A stretch of DNA of 64,000 bases from DASSSY01 sp035708205 (lineage in GTDB: Bacteria; Bacteroidota; Bacteroidia; Chitinophagales; Chitinophagaceae). A program made the translations under genes and the position numbers. The notes beneath the pieces are model-generated. The model was not told the origin of the DNA and searched no databases. It was given only the letters and a program-made list of their open reading frames with translations. This document shows, in pieces, positions 25,220 through 34,570 of this stretch. The stretch is taken from contig DASSSY010000006.1 of the NCBI GenBank assembly GCA_035708205.1, positions 124,001 through 188,000 of the forward strand, read 5' to 3'. Position 1 is the first letter of the stretch, and each line of letters begins with the position of its first letter.

Positions 25220-27280
25220 ATGAATCGTTTAGCGCAGTCGAAAAGTAAATATTTACAGCAACATGCTGCCAACCCAATTCACTGGTATCCATGGGGTGAA
25301 GAGCCCTTTATTGTGGCGAAAAGAGAGAATAAGCCGGTACTGGTCAGCATTGGTTATGCCGCCTGTCACTGGTGTCATGTCATGGCGCATGAGAGTTTTG
25401 AAGACGAGGCAGTGGCGGAATTTATGAACGAGCATTTTATTTGTATTAAGGTGGACCGGGAAGAGCATCCCGATGTAGACCAGTTTTATATGGATGCCCT
25501 GCAATCGCTGAGCGGCAATGGAGGATGGCCTTTAAATATGTTTGTCACGCCGGAGAAAAAACCATTTTACGGCGGTACTTATTTTCCGCCGGAGCCCTTA
25601 TACGGACGCAGCTCATGGATGGATTTACTGCGGTCAGTGGCGCAAGCCTGGCGGTCGCAGCCGGAAGATATCGCGCATCAGTCGGAACAGATGATGAAGC
25701 ACCTGGAACAGGTGTCGACTGACGTTCCGGTGCTGTCGCAGGCGCAGGAAATTTCCAGAGAGCTGATTGCCGGTATCTGCCAGAGCCTTTTAGTAAATGC
25801 CGATAAGGAATGGGGCGGCTTTGGCGCCGCTCCCAAATTCCCGGCCAGTTTTTCTATTCAGTTTCTGTTGGATTTCTATAGTTATCAGGAAAGGAAAAAT
25901 GAAGTTGACAAATTGGGTGAAACGGCCTTGGCACAGGCTACATTGACTTTAGATAAAATGTTGGCCGGTGGGATTTATGACCAGGTAGGCGGAGGGTTTT
26001 TCAGGTATGCTACCGATGCCGAATGGACCGTTCCCCACTATGAAAAAATGCTGTACGATAATGCCCTGATGATAATAACGCTGTCAGCCGCCTGGCGCAT
26101 TACCGGCCGGGAACATTATCGCCGTGCTGTTAAGGAAACCATTGATTTCTGCAACAGGGAAATGAAGCATCCGGATCTTCCGGGATTTTACTGTTCCCTG
26201 GACGCTGATGCGGATGGCCGGGAAGGCGCTTTTTATACATGGACGGCAACGGAATGGCAAAACGCTCTGCCCTCCGTGCATCCGGCTGTAAATGCTTATT
26301 TCGGAATGAGCGATGCGGTGGAAGGAGAACCGGAACATCCTTTACTGGCCCTGGTTCCTGAAGAAGAGATCATACGGCAATTTGAGCTGTCCGGGAAAGA
26401 ATGGAAAGGTCTTCGGGAAGACGCCCGGCAAAAATTATTACAGTTCCGGGAACACAGGCAAAAGCCGGGAATCGACGATAAAATACTGTTGTCCTGGAAT
26501 GCGTTGATGAACCGCGCTTTGCAGGAGGCGGCCATTGCCCTGAAGGACGAGCGGTTATTAAAGCAGTCGGAGAAGCATTTACATTGGCTGCTGAGCACAT
26601 TTAAGGCAACCGGTAATGAATGGAAGCATGTTTACAAGTCAGGAGAGGCTTATATTGAAGCCAAACTGGACGATCTGGCCTTTTTGCTTAATGCGATGAT
26701 TCATCAGGCCCAGCACACTGCCGGGGAGACCGGGTTGACAAAGGCAAAGGACCTGTTGCTGGATATTGAGGCCCTGTACGCCGCAAAAGAAAAAAGGTTT
26801 TACTATTATTCTTCCCGTTTACAGCAGGACGTTCCGATAAGAAAAATAGACACCTACGATGGCGCGCAACCTTCGGCGAATGCCATCATGGCGGAAAACC
26901 TCCTGCTGCTGGGCTCCTGTTTCGGAGTAACCCCATGGCTGGAACAGGCGGAGAAGATGCTGGCCGTCATGGGGCCCACGGTTAACCGCTATGCACGTTC
27001 ATTTGCCTTTTGGGCGGGGACCATGCAACGGGTCCGGATAGGGCTGAAGCAATTGGTTATTACCGGGCATGACGTTGCGCGGGAACAACGGGAGTGGTCC
27101 GAAAATTATTTCCCGGACGTATTTACATTAATTAATAAAGGAGAGGATAGCGCCTTGCCGCTCTTACGGGAAAAATCGGCGCAAGCGAAGCCACGGTTAT
27201 ATTTGTGTTATCAATTCCAGTGCCTGGAGCCGCTGTCAAAAGTACAGGAAGTGGTGGCCCGAATAAAAAAAATGAAATAA
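25220..27280 (+). CDS. DUF255/YyaL family protein (thioredoxin domain plus (alpha/alpha)6 barrel)
   Basis: 686 residues. The N-terminal thioredoxin-like DUF255 domain begins with KYLQQHAANPIHWYPWGEEPF and has GYAACHWCHVMAHESFED with a CxxC pair and VDREEHPDVDQFYM. The rest, with GGIYDQVGGGFFRYATDAEWTVPHYEKMLYDNA and FYCSLDADADGREGAFYTW, is the glycoside-hydrolase-like helical barrel of the YyaL/SPATA20 family. The molecular function is unknown. ATG 25220 gives the normal start. The stop is followed by a 356-bp gap before gldK. Confidence 0.9.
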   Translation: MNRLAQSKSKYLQQHAANPIHWYPWGEEPFIVAKRENKPVLVSIGYAACHWCHVMAHESFEDEAVAEFMNEHFICIKVDREEHPDVDQFYMDALQSLSGNGGWPLNMFVTPEKKPFYGGTYFPPEPLYGRSSWMDLLRSVAQAWRSQPEDIAHQSEQMMKHLEQVSTDVPVLSQAQEISRELIAGICQSLLVNADKEWGGFGAAPKFPASFSIQFLLDFYSYQERKNEVDKLGETALAQATLTLDKMLAGGIYDQVGGGFFRYATDAEWTVPHYEKMLYDNALMIITLSAAWRITGREHYRRAVKETIDFCNREMKHPDLPGFYCSLDADADGREGAFYTWTATEWQNALPSVHPAVNAYFGMSDAVEGEPEHPLLALVPEEEIIRQFELSGKEWKGLREDARQKLLQFREHRQKPGIDDKILLSWNALMNRALQEAAIALKDERLLKQSEKHLHWLLSTFKATGNEWKHVYKSGEAYIEAKLDDLAFLLNAMIHQAQHTAGETGLTKAKDLLLDIEALYAAKEKRFYYYSSRLQQDVPIRKIDTYDGAQPSANAIMAENLLLLGSCFGVTPWLEQAEKMLAVMGPTVNRYARSFAFWAGTMQRVRIGLKQLVITGHDVAREQREWSENYFPDVFTLINKGEDSALPLLREKSAQAKPRLYLCYQFQCLEPLSKVQEVVARIKKMK

Positions 27281-27636
27281 ATATTGTTTAAAAACGAAAA
27301 AAATCTTTATTTAGCCACTCGTTTCCAAAAATGGAAGGTGATTTCAAAAAATAATTGTTGCTATTGTTGCATTTTTCAGAATTTATTTGAATATTGTGCC
27401 ACAAAGAGAGATCAGGATTGTAATGATGCCGTTTTGCAGGTGTGAAATTCACTGGTTAGTGCTTATGGTTTGGCTGTTTTTTGAAGAACTTGAATAGGAT
27501 TATTGAACAATAATAAAGGATAAGCTATCTTCGGCCTTTACAAACATAAATTGAAGATAATTTTTTAGGAGTAACTGAAAAGCAAGGAAAATATTAATGA
27601 ATTTCAGCTTGCTTGACTTGAAAAGAAGCAATAACA
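27281..27636. other. Intergenic region upstream of the gld operon
   Basis: No gene is supported here. A promoter-like pair, TTG (27503-27505) and TATCTTCG (27526-27533), has a 20-nt spacer and differs from TAnnTTTG at one position. It is the best candidate promoter of gldKLMN and would give a leader of about 100 nt. Confidence 0.45.
27503..27533 (+). promoter_or_regulatory. Candidate promoter of gldKLMN
   Basis: TTG (27503-27505), a 20-nt spacer and TATCTTCG (27526-27533), with one mismatch to the -7 consensus TAnnTTTG. It lies about 100 nt before the gldK start codon. Confidence 0.4.
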
Positions 27637-28932
27637 ATGACAAAAAAAATACAGATGAAACAACTCTCCCTGAGCATTGCTGCATTGGCATTAGGTTTGT
27701 TTGCCTCCAGTTGTGGAACGCCCGGTTCCGACGGTCAGTTGGTGGGCGTACAAGGAAATCAAGCGTTTTATAACGCCCCAACCCCTTTAGGGATGGTGTA
27801 TGTGCCTTCTGGTGTCTTGAAATCCGGCCATAGCGATCAGAATGTTGAGAATGCCATGGATGCCCCTATCCGTACTTTCAATATGCAGGGCTATTATATG
27901 GACGCTACGGAAATTACCAATGCCGAGTATCGCCAGTTTACCAATTGGGTCCGCGATTCCATTGCCCATACGCTTTTGGGGGACTATAAGGATAATGAAG
28001 ATGGTACACAGTCCTTGGATTGGTCTCATAAAATTAACTGGAAGGACCAGGATGTCCAGGACCAGTTGATGAGCATGTTTACCCCGGCCATGCAATCGGC
28101 TACGGGTAAAAAAGAATTAAATACCTCTTTATTGAAATACACTTATAAGTACTTTGATTACGACCAGGCCGTTCAGCATCCCGATCAACCGGCTTCCGGC
28201 TTTTTCGTAACCAACACTGTATCCGTTTATCCGGATACGCTGGTTTGGGCGCGCCAATTTGATTATTCCAATAATGACCCTATGTCGCGCCAGTATAACT
28301 GGATGCCGGCATTTGACGAATATCCTGTTGTCGGTGTGAATTGGCACCAGGCGAACGCTTTCTGTAACTGGCGGACCAATCTCTGGAAAAGCGCCCGTGA
28401 AAAAAGAGGCTTGTATTTTGAGAACCATTTCAGCCTGCCTACAGAGCAGCAATGGGAATGGGCGGCGCGCGGCGGTCGTGAATTATCGCCATATCCCTGG
28501 GGCGGACCGTATGTGCTGAACAAGAAAGGTTGTTATTTAGCTAACTTTAAGCCCGGTCGTGGCGATTATTCCGCTGACGGCGGCCTTTATACCGTTCGTG
28601 CGGACGCTTACTGGCCAAATGACTATGGCTTATATAACATGTCCGGCAACGTTGCGGAATGGACCAGCACTTCTTACTTTGTGGAGTCTTACAACAGGAA
28701 CGTTTATTCTGACTTGAACCCGACCATTAAAATGAAGATTGCGGAAAATGCTCCGGCCTGGCAAACGCGTAAGGTTGTAAAAGGCGGAAGCTGGAGGGAT
28801 ACCTATAGCTATCTGGACATCAGCAACAGGGATTATGAATTTGCGGATACCGCCAAAGCGTATATTGGTTTCCGTTGTATTTACACCGAGCTGTACCCTT
28901 CATTAAATAATGAAGTGAACCGGAAAAGATAA
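27637..28932 (+). CDS. gldK: Gliding motility lipoprotein GldK (type IX secretion)
   Basis: Outer-membrane-associated lipoprotein that forms the periplasmic ring of the type IX secretion system with GldN. 431 residues, with a signal peptide and lipobox Cys (LGLFASSCGTPG). The rest is an FGE-sulfatase-like fold: MVYVPSGVLKSG, YYMDATEITNAEYRQF, YPVVGVNWHQANAFCNWR, FSLPTEQQWEWAARGG, NMSGNVAEWTS and VVKGGSWRDT. The formylglycine-generating activity of the fold is not expected here. Downstream genes are gldL, gldM and gldN in the standard order. Confidence 0.95.
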   Translation: MTKKIQMKQLSLSIAALALGLFASSCGTPGSDGQLVGVQGNQAFYNAPTPLGMVYVPSGVLKSGHSDQNVENAMDAPIRTFNMQGYYMDATEITNAEYRQFTNWVRDSIAHTLLGDYKDNEDGTQSLDWSHKINWKDQDVQDQLMSMFTPAMQSATGKKELNTSLLKYTYKYFDYDQAVQHPDQPASGFFVTNTVSVYPDTLVWARQFDYSNNDPMSRQYNWMPAFDEYPVVGVNWHQANAFCNWRTNLWKSAREKRGLYFENHFSLPTEQQWEWAARGGRELSPYPWGGPYVLNKKGCYLANFKPGRGDYSADGGLYTVRADAYWPNDYGLYNMSGNVAEWTSTSYFVESYNRNVYSDLNPTIKMKIAENAPAWQTRKVVKGGSWRDTYSYLDISNRDYEFADTAKAYIGFRCIYTELYPSLNNEVNRKR

Positions 28933-28982
28933 TCATTAAAACACAAACACACCATATTTTAAAACATTAAACATTAATCATT

Positions 28983-29825
28983 ATGAGCTCAATCGTTCTG
29001 TTTTTTGAAACCAAAAGAGGGAAATACTTAAAGAATCTTATTATCGGTATTGCCGCAGGGGTGGTCATGCTTGGAGCCTTGTTCAAATTAACTCACTGGC
29101 GCGGCGCGGATATATGGCTGACGGTTGGCCTTTGTACAGAGGCTTTCATCTTTACCTTATTGGGTATTTTGCCACCGGGAAAAGAATATTACTGGGAGCG
29201 CTATTACCCGAATTTAGATGAGAATCCTCATGTTGAAGCTTACCGTAAAGGGATCAAGTTTGAACCGAGAGATGTGACCGGTATTTCCGGTGGCGGCGGC
29301 ACCACATCAGCCACCGCATCCCTGGATAAAATGCTTGAGGAAGCTAATATCAACGCGCCCAACTTGCAGCGTCTTAATGATAATTTTAATAAATTCGGCG
29401 AAACGGTAAACCAGATGCGCGATATCACGGATGTTGCCGCTGCCACTGGTACATATTCTCAAAGCGCGCGCGAAGCCGCTGAGGCGTTAGGTCAGATGAA
29501 GGAGACCTTTATTGGCGCATCAAACACTATGCGGTCATTCAACGAGGCAACGGAAAGCACGACACAATTCCACAATCAGGTTCAGGTGCTTTCTAAAAAC
29601 CTGGGCGCTTTGAACCAGATTTATGAAGTGGAATTGGAAGATGCGCACAATCATCTGAAGGCCATGAATAAATTCTATGGTAATCTGGTGAACGCTTCTG
29701 AAGCCATGGCCGCCAGCGCCGAAGATGCCCAGGCCGCTAAGAACGAAATCGCCACTTTATCACGCAACTTGTCTTCGTTGAATAATATTTACGGAAATAT
29801 GCTGAGCGCTATGCAGGGCAGGTAA
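28983..29825 (+). CDS. gldL: Gliding motility protein GldL (type IX secretion motor)
   Basis: Inner-membrane component of the proton-driven GldLM motor. 280 residues with two membrane helices, about 17-37 (LIIGIAAGVVMLGALFKLTHW) and 42-64 (IWLTVGLCTEAFIFTLLGIL). The second carries a buried Glu, as expected for the proton path. A cytoplasmic coiled-coil-rich region with repeated NLGALNQIYEVE-, NLSSLNNIYGNML-type segments follows. It lies 50 bp after gldK. Confidence 0.95.
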   Translation: MSSIVLFFETKRGKYLKNLIIGIAAGVVMLGALFKLTHWRGADIWLTVGLCTEAFIFTLLGILPPGKEYYWERYYPNLDENPHVEAYRKGIKFEPRDVTGISGGGGTTSATASLDKMLEEANINAPNLQRLNDNFNKFGETVNQMRDITDVAAATGTYSQSAREAAEALGQMKETFIGASNTMRSFNEATESTTQFHNQVQVLSKNLGALNQIYEVELEDAHNHLKAMNKFYGNLVNASEAMAASAEDAQAAKNEIATLSRNLSSLNNIYGNMLSAMQGR

Positions 29826-29905
29826 TGATAAAAGAAAGATCAGTATAGTCATTATTATTGCTTGATAAAGTAGGGTCTTTTGCTTCTGTAAATAAAAAAA
29901 ATGTT

Positions 29906-29920
29906 CCATTTTTATTTTTG
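29906..29920 (+). promoter_or_regulatory. Possible internal -7 box (TATTTTTG) upstream of gldM
   Basis: TATTTTTG (29913-29920) matches TAnnTTTG in the 158-bp gldL-gldM gap, just after an AT-only hairpin-like sequence. No -33 element at correct spacing, so the site may be chance in AT-rich DNA. Confidence 0.25.
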
Positions 29921-29983
29921 AATAGTTTTACTAAAGAAGCTCGCCCGGATAATTAAAACATTAAAATTATAAAATATTTATAA

Positions 29984-31552
29984 ATGGCAGGAACTTCTAA
30001 TGTGCCGGAGTCAAGGCAGTTGATGATTAACCTCATGTATCTGGTGTTGACGGCTTTGCTGGCATTGAACGTGACCAGGGAAGTGTTGAATGCTTTTGGT
30101 ACCATGAATAAGAGCATTGTCCGCTCTAATCAGTCGATTGATAAAAAGAGTGACGAAATATATAACCAGTTGGATGCGGAAGCGCTTACCTCCGACAGCT
30201 TGAAAGTAAAACCCTGGAATATTAAGGCACATGCCATTAAGGCCAGAACGGAGGCGTTGGTGAAATATCTGGAAGGCTGGAAGGATTCCCTGATCAAGAC
30301 TTCCGGTGGCTATATGCTTGGTGATGCCGGCGATTCAATTATCAGGGGAATGGATAATATTAACACCACCACTGATTTATTTGTTAATAGGAAATATGGT
30401 GCCCGTATCCAGGACAGCATGCAGACCTATATTAATTATGCTTTAGGTATGGTGGATAGCATTCCTATTCGGAATAATATGGCCGCCCAGTTCCCGTTGA
30501 AGATAAGCGATAAGCTGCCTAAAACCGAGGAGAACCCTTCAGGAGACTGGTCTTACGGTACTTTCCACAATATCCCGGTCATTGCCGGTGTGGCCATGTT
30601 GTCCAAATTCCAGAACGATATTAAGAATTCGGAATCCATGATCCTGGAGTATTTCCAAAGACAGGTCCATGCTAAGGATTATAAGTTTAATGCCTTGCAG
30701 GCCATTGCGGTGCCCAACACGACTTATGCTTTGGAAGGCCAGCCTATTGAGGCGACCATCATGTTAGCGGCTTATAACAAAGATGCTACAGGAATGAGCA
30801 TCTCTTCTACAGCAGGTAATGTTCCTGTTTCGGAAGGTGTTGGACATTTAAAGTTTAACGCTTCCGGTGTAGGAATGAAAACTGTAAATGGTGTGATTAC
30901 CGTCCAAAAAGATGGAAAACCTGAACCCTATAAGTTTAGTTTTGACTATATGGTTGGTACCGCCGGCGCTTCCTTACAGCTGGATAAAATGAATGTGATG
31001 TATATCGGCGTGCCCAATCCCATTACGCTTTCCGCCTCCGGTTATAATATCGAAGATGTCTCTTTAGCATGGGATGCCGGTAGTGGTGTGACAATGAAAC
31101 CTACGGGAAAAGGGCAATATGATGTCACTGTAAGCAAACAAGGAACTGTTGGCTATAAGATTATGGCTAAAAAGCGCGAAGGTGGTTTAGCGCAAGTAGG
31201 TGGTGGGCAGATCAGGATGAAACGTATTCCGGACCCAGTTGCGGAAATAGGGCGTAAATCAGGTGGTTTGATTCCAACAGGTGATGCTAAAGCCCAGTCG
31301 GGTGTGGCTGCAGATTTGAAGAATTTTGAATTTGATGCGCGATTTGTTGTTACCGGTTTTGTGTTTACTTGGATTCCTTTGAACGGTCAGCCTCTAACCC
31401 AGCAAAATACAGGCCCGTATTTTAACCAGACGGTAAAGCAATATATTGATCGATCGAAACCAGGCGATACCTGGATGATTACAAACGTTAAAGCACGTGG
31501 CCCTGCTGGTGATGTTAGAGATCTTAGTCCTGTTGTTCTTAAATTAAATTAA
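29984..31552 (+). CDS. gldM: Gliding motility protein GldM (type IX secretion motor)
   Basis: 522-residue bitopic protein. The single N-terminal helix LMINLMYLVLTALLALNVTREVLNAF inserts in the inner membrane with GldL. The long periplasmic part (D1-D4) reaches toward the GldK/GldN ring and has SDKLPKTEENPSGDWSYGTF, PNTTYALEGQPIEATIMLAAYNK and the C-terminal domain with DARFVVTGFVFTWI. The start ATG 29984 is followed by MAGTSNVPESRQLM, typical of the family. gldN follows after 22 bp. Confidence 0.95.
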   Translation: MAGTSNVPESRQLMINLMYLVLTALLALNVTREVLNAFGTMNKSIVRSNQSIDKKSDEIYNQLDAEALTSDSLKVKPWNIKAHAIKARTEALVKYLEGWKDSLIKTSGGYMLGDAGDSIIRGMDNINTTTDLFVNRKYGARIQDSMQTYINYALGMVDSIPIRNNMAAQFPLKISDKLPKTEENPSGDWSYGTFHNIPVIAGVAMLSKFQNDIKNSESMILEYFQRQVHAKDYKFNALQAIAVPNTTYALEGQPIEATIMLAAYNKDATGMSISSTAGNVPVSEGVGHLKFNASGVGMKTVNGVITVQKDGKPEPYKFSFDYMVGTAGASLQLDKMNVMYIGVPNPITLSASGYNIEDVSLAWDAGSGVTMKPTGKGQYDVTVSKQGTVGYKIMAKKREGGLAQVGGGQIRMKRIPDPVAEIGRKSGGLIPTGDAKAQSGVAADLKNFEFDARFVVTGFVFTWIPLNGQPLTQQNTGPYFNQTVKQYIDRSKPGDTWMITNVKARGPAGDVRDLSPVVLKLN

Positions 31553-31574
31553 AAAAATACAAAATCATAGGGAT

Positions 31575-32492
31575 ATGAATATTCTTACTAAAGTTACGTT
31601 TACTTTTAGCGCTTTATTATTGGGAGCGGTGTCTTTCGCGCAAAATCCCATGATGAACGATCAGGCTAATACGACAACAAATAATCAACCGGAAGCCGTT
31701 AACAATCTTTGGAAGCCTACTTTGGTTGAAGACGGTATTATTGACCGGGTGGAGCATGAGAATGCTTTATTGCCCATTCATAAGATCCGGGAGATTGATA
31801 TCGCCTGGAAAGCTACAGTTTGGCGGGTTATTGATATTAAGCAGAAACAAAATATGGCTTTTCGCTATACCGGTGATGAATATACGGGAGGCGGAGCCTT
31901 TATTGAAATCCTGAATGATGCCATTAAAAGAGGAAAAATACAGGCCTATTCGAATGTAGATGACCGCTTTACTACGCCCATGGATATGAAAGCCTTTGAT
32001 GCTTTAGTAGGTGGAGGAAAAGATACCACATATCAGGTCGACCCTATTACTGGTGAAGAAACGCCTGTAGTTGTCAATAAATATTTTAATGTTAATTCTG
32101 TTACCCAGTACGAAGTCAAGGAGGAATGGATATTTGACCGGAACCGCGGGCGTATGGTGGTTCAGTTGGTTGGTATTGCTCCTATGAAGGATCAGGTAAA
32201 TCCTCTTACAGGAGAGTATATCGGGTCTTCTCCAATGTATTGGCTGTACTACCCGGATTTAAGAAAAGTATTGGTTAATTATGAAGTGTATAATTCTCAT
32301 AATGATATGCGCAGGATGTCCTGGACGGATTTCCTGGACGGGCATTATTATGAAAGCTATGTTATTAAAACCAGTATGAACAATCCTTTGGGCAGCTTTA
32401 TCCCTGATCAGAATACTTTAAGGGCTTTATCTCAGGGACAGCAGGAATTGAATAATATCATTCACCGGGAGATGGATATGTGGGAAGAATAA
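31575..32492 (+). CDS. gldN: Gliding motility protein GldN (type IX secretion ring)
   Basis: 305-residue periplasmic partner of GldK. It has a signal peptide ending at VSFAQNP and the conserved PLWKPTLVEDGIIDRVE-like segment (here NLWKPTLVEDGIIDRVEHEN), KIREIDIAWKATVWRVIDIK and a C-terminal region with NPLTGEYIGSSPMYWLYYPDLRK and MRRMSWTDFLDGHYYES. Last gene of gldKLMN, with a terminator 20 nt downstream. Confidence 0.94.
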   Translation: MNILTKVTFTFSALLLGAVSFAQNPMMNDQANTTTNNQPEAVNNLWKPTLVEDGIIDRVEHENALLPIHKIREIDIAWKATVWRVIDIKQKQNMAFRYTGDEYTGGGAFIEILNDAIKRGKIQAYSNVDDRFTTPMDMKAFDALVGGGKDTTYQVDPITGEETPVVVNKYFNVNSVTQYEVKEEWIFDRNRGRMVVQLVGIAPMKDQVNPLTGEYIGSSPMYWLYYPDLRKVLVNYEVYNSHNDMRRMSWTDFLDGHYYESYVIKTSMNNPLGSFIPDQNTLRALSQGQQELNNIIHREMDMWEE

Positions 32493-32512
32493 TCTTTTGA
32501 TGATAAAATTGA

Positions 32513-32545
32513 AAAAATGCGAATGGCCCTGCCGTTCGCATTTTT
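32513..32545 (+). terminator. Terminator of gldKLMN
   Basis: aaaaatgcgaa (32513-32523) pairs with ttcgcattttt (32535-32545), about 20 nt after the gldN stop. Confidence 0.85.
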
Positions 32546-32625
32546 AGTATAAATTTGGGTATATACCCTCTTGTTTGTGCAGGACATTTGGTTAAGTTTG
32601 CTTTTTCGCTTTTAAATAGTCAGAT

Positions 32626-34482
32626 ATGTTGCGCATTTGCTCAATGTTGCGGTTTAATTCAAAAAAAGTATTGTTGCTCCTTTTGACATTGGGGCTGGCT
32701 CATTTATCCTTCGGCCAGATATGGAAAAAGGTTTTGCCAAAAATAGAATTTTCCAATAACGGCACTGCTGCTACCGAAAGCGCGACGACCAGGTTACCGA
32801 TTGCTCCCGAAGTTCTGCAGGCCGATATACAGGGTGATTGCGGGAAGTTAAGCAGTAGACAGATGGGCGGTCGGGTCATGGGCTCCAAGGGGGCCGAGCT
32901 AGCCGGTATGTATATCGGTAAAACAATGAATGGTTTCGGGGTGGCGCCGTTCGCCGGGAATTTTGTCCATACCTTTTGGTATATTACGGGGAAAGAGCTG
33001 ACTCCCGAAACCCGGCTGACCGTAGGCCGTGATTATCTTTTTATCCCGGAAGACGCTTTCCCGGCACCTTATTCGGCCACTGGCGAGGTCAGTAGCTATA
33101 TCATGCCGGACAGCCGTGAGTTTGGGCAACCCTGGATCGTGCCGCTTTATGAAAACACTTCAGAGGCTAATGATCCCGGCTTTGACTGGATAAAGGCTAC
33201 ATATAAGCGTGCTAAGATCGCCGAGGCCCGCGGAGCTTCAGCAGTGTTGTTCTATGATAATTACGGCAGCGCTTATGCACCAAAATACAGGAGGCCATCC
33301 AATTATTCGGATTTAAAGATCCCGGTGCTGATTGTTCATCATAAGGCCTATGAGGAAAAGCTCAAACCCATTACGGTGATGACCTCGTTTGTATTAAATA
33401 TCAAAGTGAAGAACACTTATGCCAAAGCGGCTAATATTGTGGGCTATATCAATAATGGTGCGCCTGCAAACGTGTTGATCTGTGCGCATTATGACGGTCA
33501 TCCCATTAATGAAAATACCGGCCAAATAGGTGGCGGCGCTAATGATAACGTGAGCGGCGTAGCGGCCATGATGTCGCTGGCTCGCTTGCTGAAGAGTAGC
33601 GGGTTGAAAAGATACAACTATATTTTTGCCGCTCTTTCCGGTGGGGCGGAAGGACAGTTGGGGGCTAAAGCTCTTTTGGATGATAAGCGTTTTGATAAGA
33701 AAACGATAGCTTATGTCCTGAACTTTGACAGGGTAGGCAACCTCAATGCACAGCATAAGGATGTATTTGTCAATGGCCTGACCTCCTCCGCCATTTGGTT
33801 GAATCTCTTTAGCAAGGGCAGCCCTGCATTGACTTTTAACTTAGAGAATCAGGCGGTAGCGGTTTCAGACTATCAGCCTTTTATCAATGCCGGCATCCCG
33901 GCACTATCCTTTTCAACAACCAGGGAGGAATTGCCTGATCGTTCGAAAGATCTGTTACCGGACATCAGTACCTCAGGCATTAAAAATATTGTAGTGTTCG
34001 CATATCAGGTGATAACGGCCCTGGACGAACAATCCCGTCCTCTGATCGCTTCAAAATCAGTGAGCGAGCTGATTGAGCAGCAAATCAAAGCAGGACCGCA
34101 AAAGATCGTTGCTGCCAATAATAATAGTAACAGGGCCAAACCGGTTAACACTGGTCAAAAAAGAGCAGCCGTGACCACCAACACACGGCCGGATATGCCC
34201 ATGCCTCTGAAAGGAACAGAATACATCGTTCATCCTGTGGGCATTGTTTATGATACGGCTTATAATGGCTATGGTGTCCGTATTCTGGAGATAAAAAAGG
34301 AAGAGCCTGCCGATAAGGCCGGATTGCATGCCGGCGATATTATCATGCAGATTGGTAGCACAAAGATCAATAACGTCCATGACTACATAGCGGCCATCAA
34401 TGCTATGAAGCTGGGGAAAAAGATGCAGATTAAGGTTAAGAGAGGCGTAACGGTTCAGGATTTTACCTTGTTGTATTTGTAG
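32626..34482 (+). CDS. Exported M28-type peptidase homologue with PDZ domain, likely inactive
   Basis: 618-residue exported protein with signal peptide (LLLLTLGLAHLSFGQ). It has a protease-associated-like segment (about 130-270), an M28 zinc-peptidase fold (about 275-470) and a C-terminal PDZ domain (about 525-618, GVRILEIKKEEPADKAGLHAGDIIMQIG). Against the canonical M28 ligands, His288 (AHYDGH), Asp307 (GANDN) and Asp368 (NFDRVG) are kept. The catalytic Glu-Glu pair is replaced by Gly340-Ala341 (SGGAEGQLG) and the last His by Tyr416 (SDYQPF). Hydrolysis is therefore doubtful; a binding or scaffold role is possible. Start ATG 32626, or 32644. Confidence 0.8.
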   Translation: MLRICSMLRFNSKKVLLLLLTLGLAHLSFGQIWKKVLPKIEFSNNGTAATESATTRLPIAPEVLQADIQGDCGKLSSRQMGGRVMGSKGAELAGMYIGKTMNGFGVAPFAGNFVHTFWYITGKELTPETRLTVGRDYLFIPEDAFPAPYSATGEVSSYIMPDSREFGQPWIVPLYENTSEANDPGFDWIKATYKRAKIAEARGASAVLFYDNYGSAYAPKYRRPSNYSDLKIPVLIVHHKAYEEKLKPITVMTSFVLNIKVKNTYAKAANIVGYINNGAPANVLICAHYDGHPINENTGQIGGGANDNVSGVAAMMSLARLLKSSGLKRYNYIFAALSGGAEGQLGAKALLDDKRFDKKTIAYVLNFDRVGNLNAQHKDVFVNGLTSSAIWLNLFSKGSPALTFNLENQAVAVSDYQPFINAGIPALSFSTTREELPDRSKDLLPDISTSGIKNIVVFAYQVITALDEQSRPLIASKSVSELIEQQIKAGPQKIVAANNNSNRAKPVNTGQKRAAVTTNTRPDMPMPLKGTEYIVHPVGIVYDTAYNGYGVRILEIKKEEPADKAGLHAGDIIMQIGSTKINNVHDYIAAINAMKLGKKMQIKVKRGVTVQDFTLLYL

Positions 34483-34541
34483 AAACGGCTCTTTATTTAC
34501 AGATATCAGGAATATAGCAAATGCAATTTTTAAAATATAGC

Positions 34542-34549
34542 TACCTTTG
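34542..34549 (+). promoter_or_regulatory. Bacteroidota -7 box (TACCTTTG) upstream of the pRiA4b-like gene
   Basis: TACCTTTG matches TAnnTTTG, 21 nt before ATG 34571. It excludes the upstream ATG at 34547, which overlaps the box. Confidence 0.6.
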
Positions 34550-34570
34550 CATGCGCTAAAATTAGACAGG

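Noticed and set aside
27637..28932. Formylglycine-generating enzyme or sulfatase maturase
   Set aside because: The fold matches, but the gene order gldK-gldL-gldM-gldN and the lipobox make it GldK.
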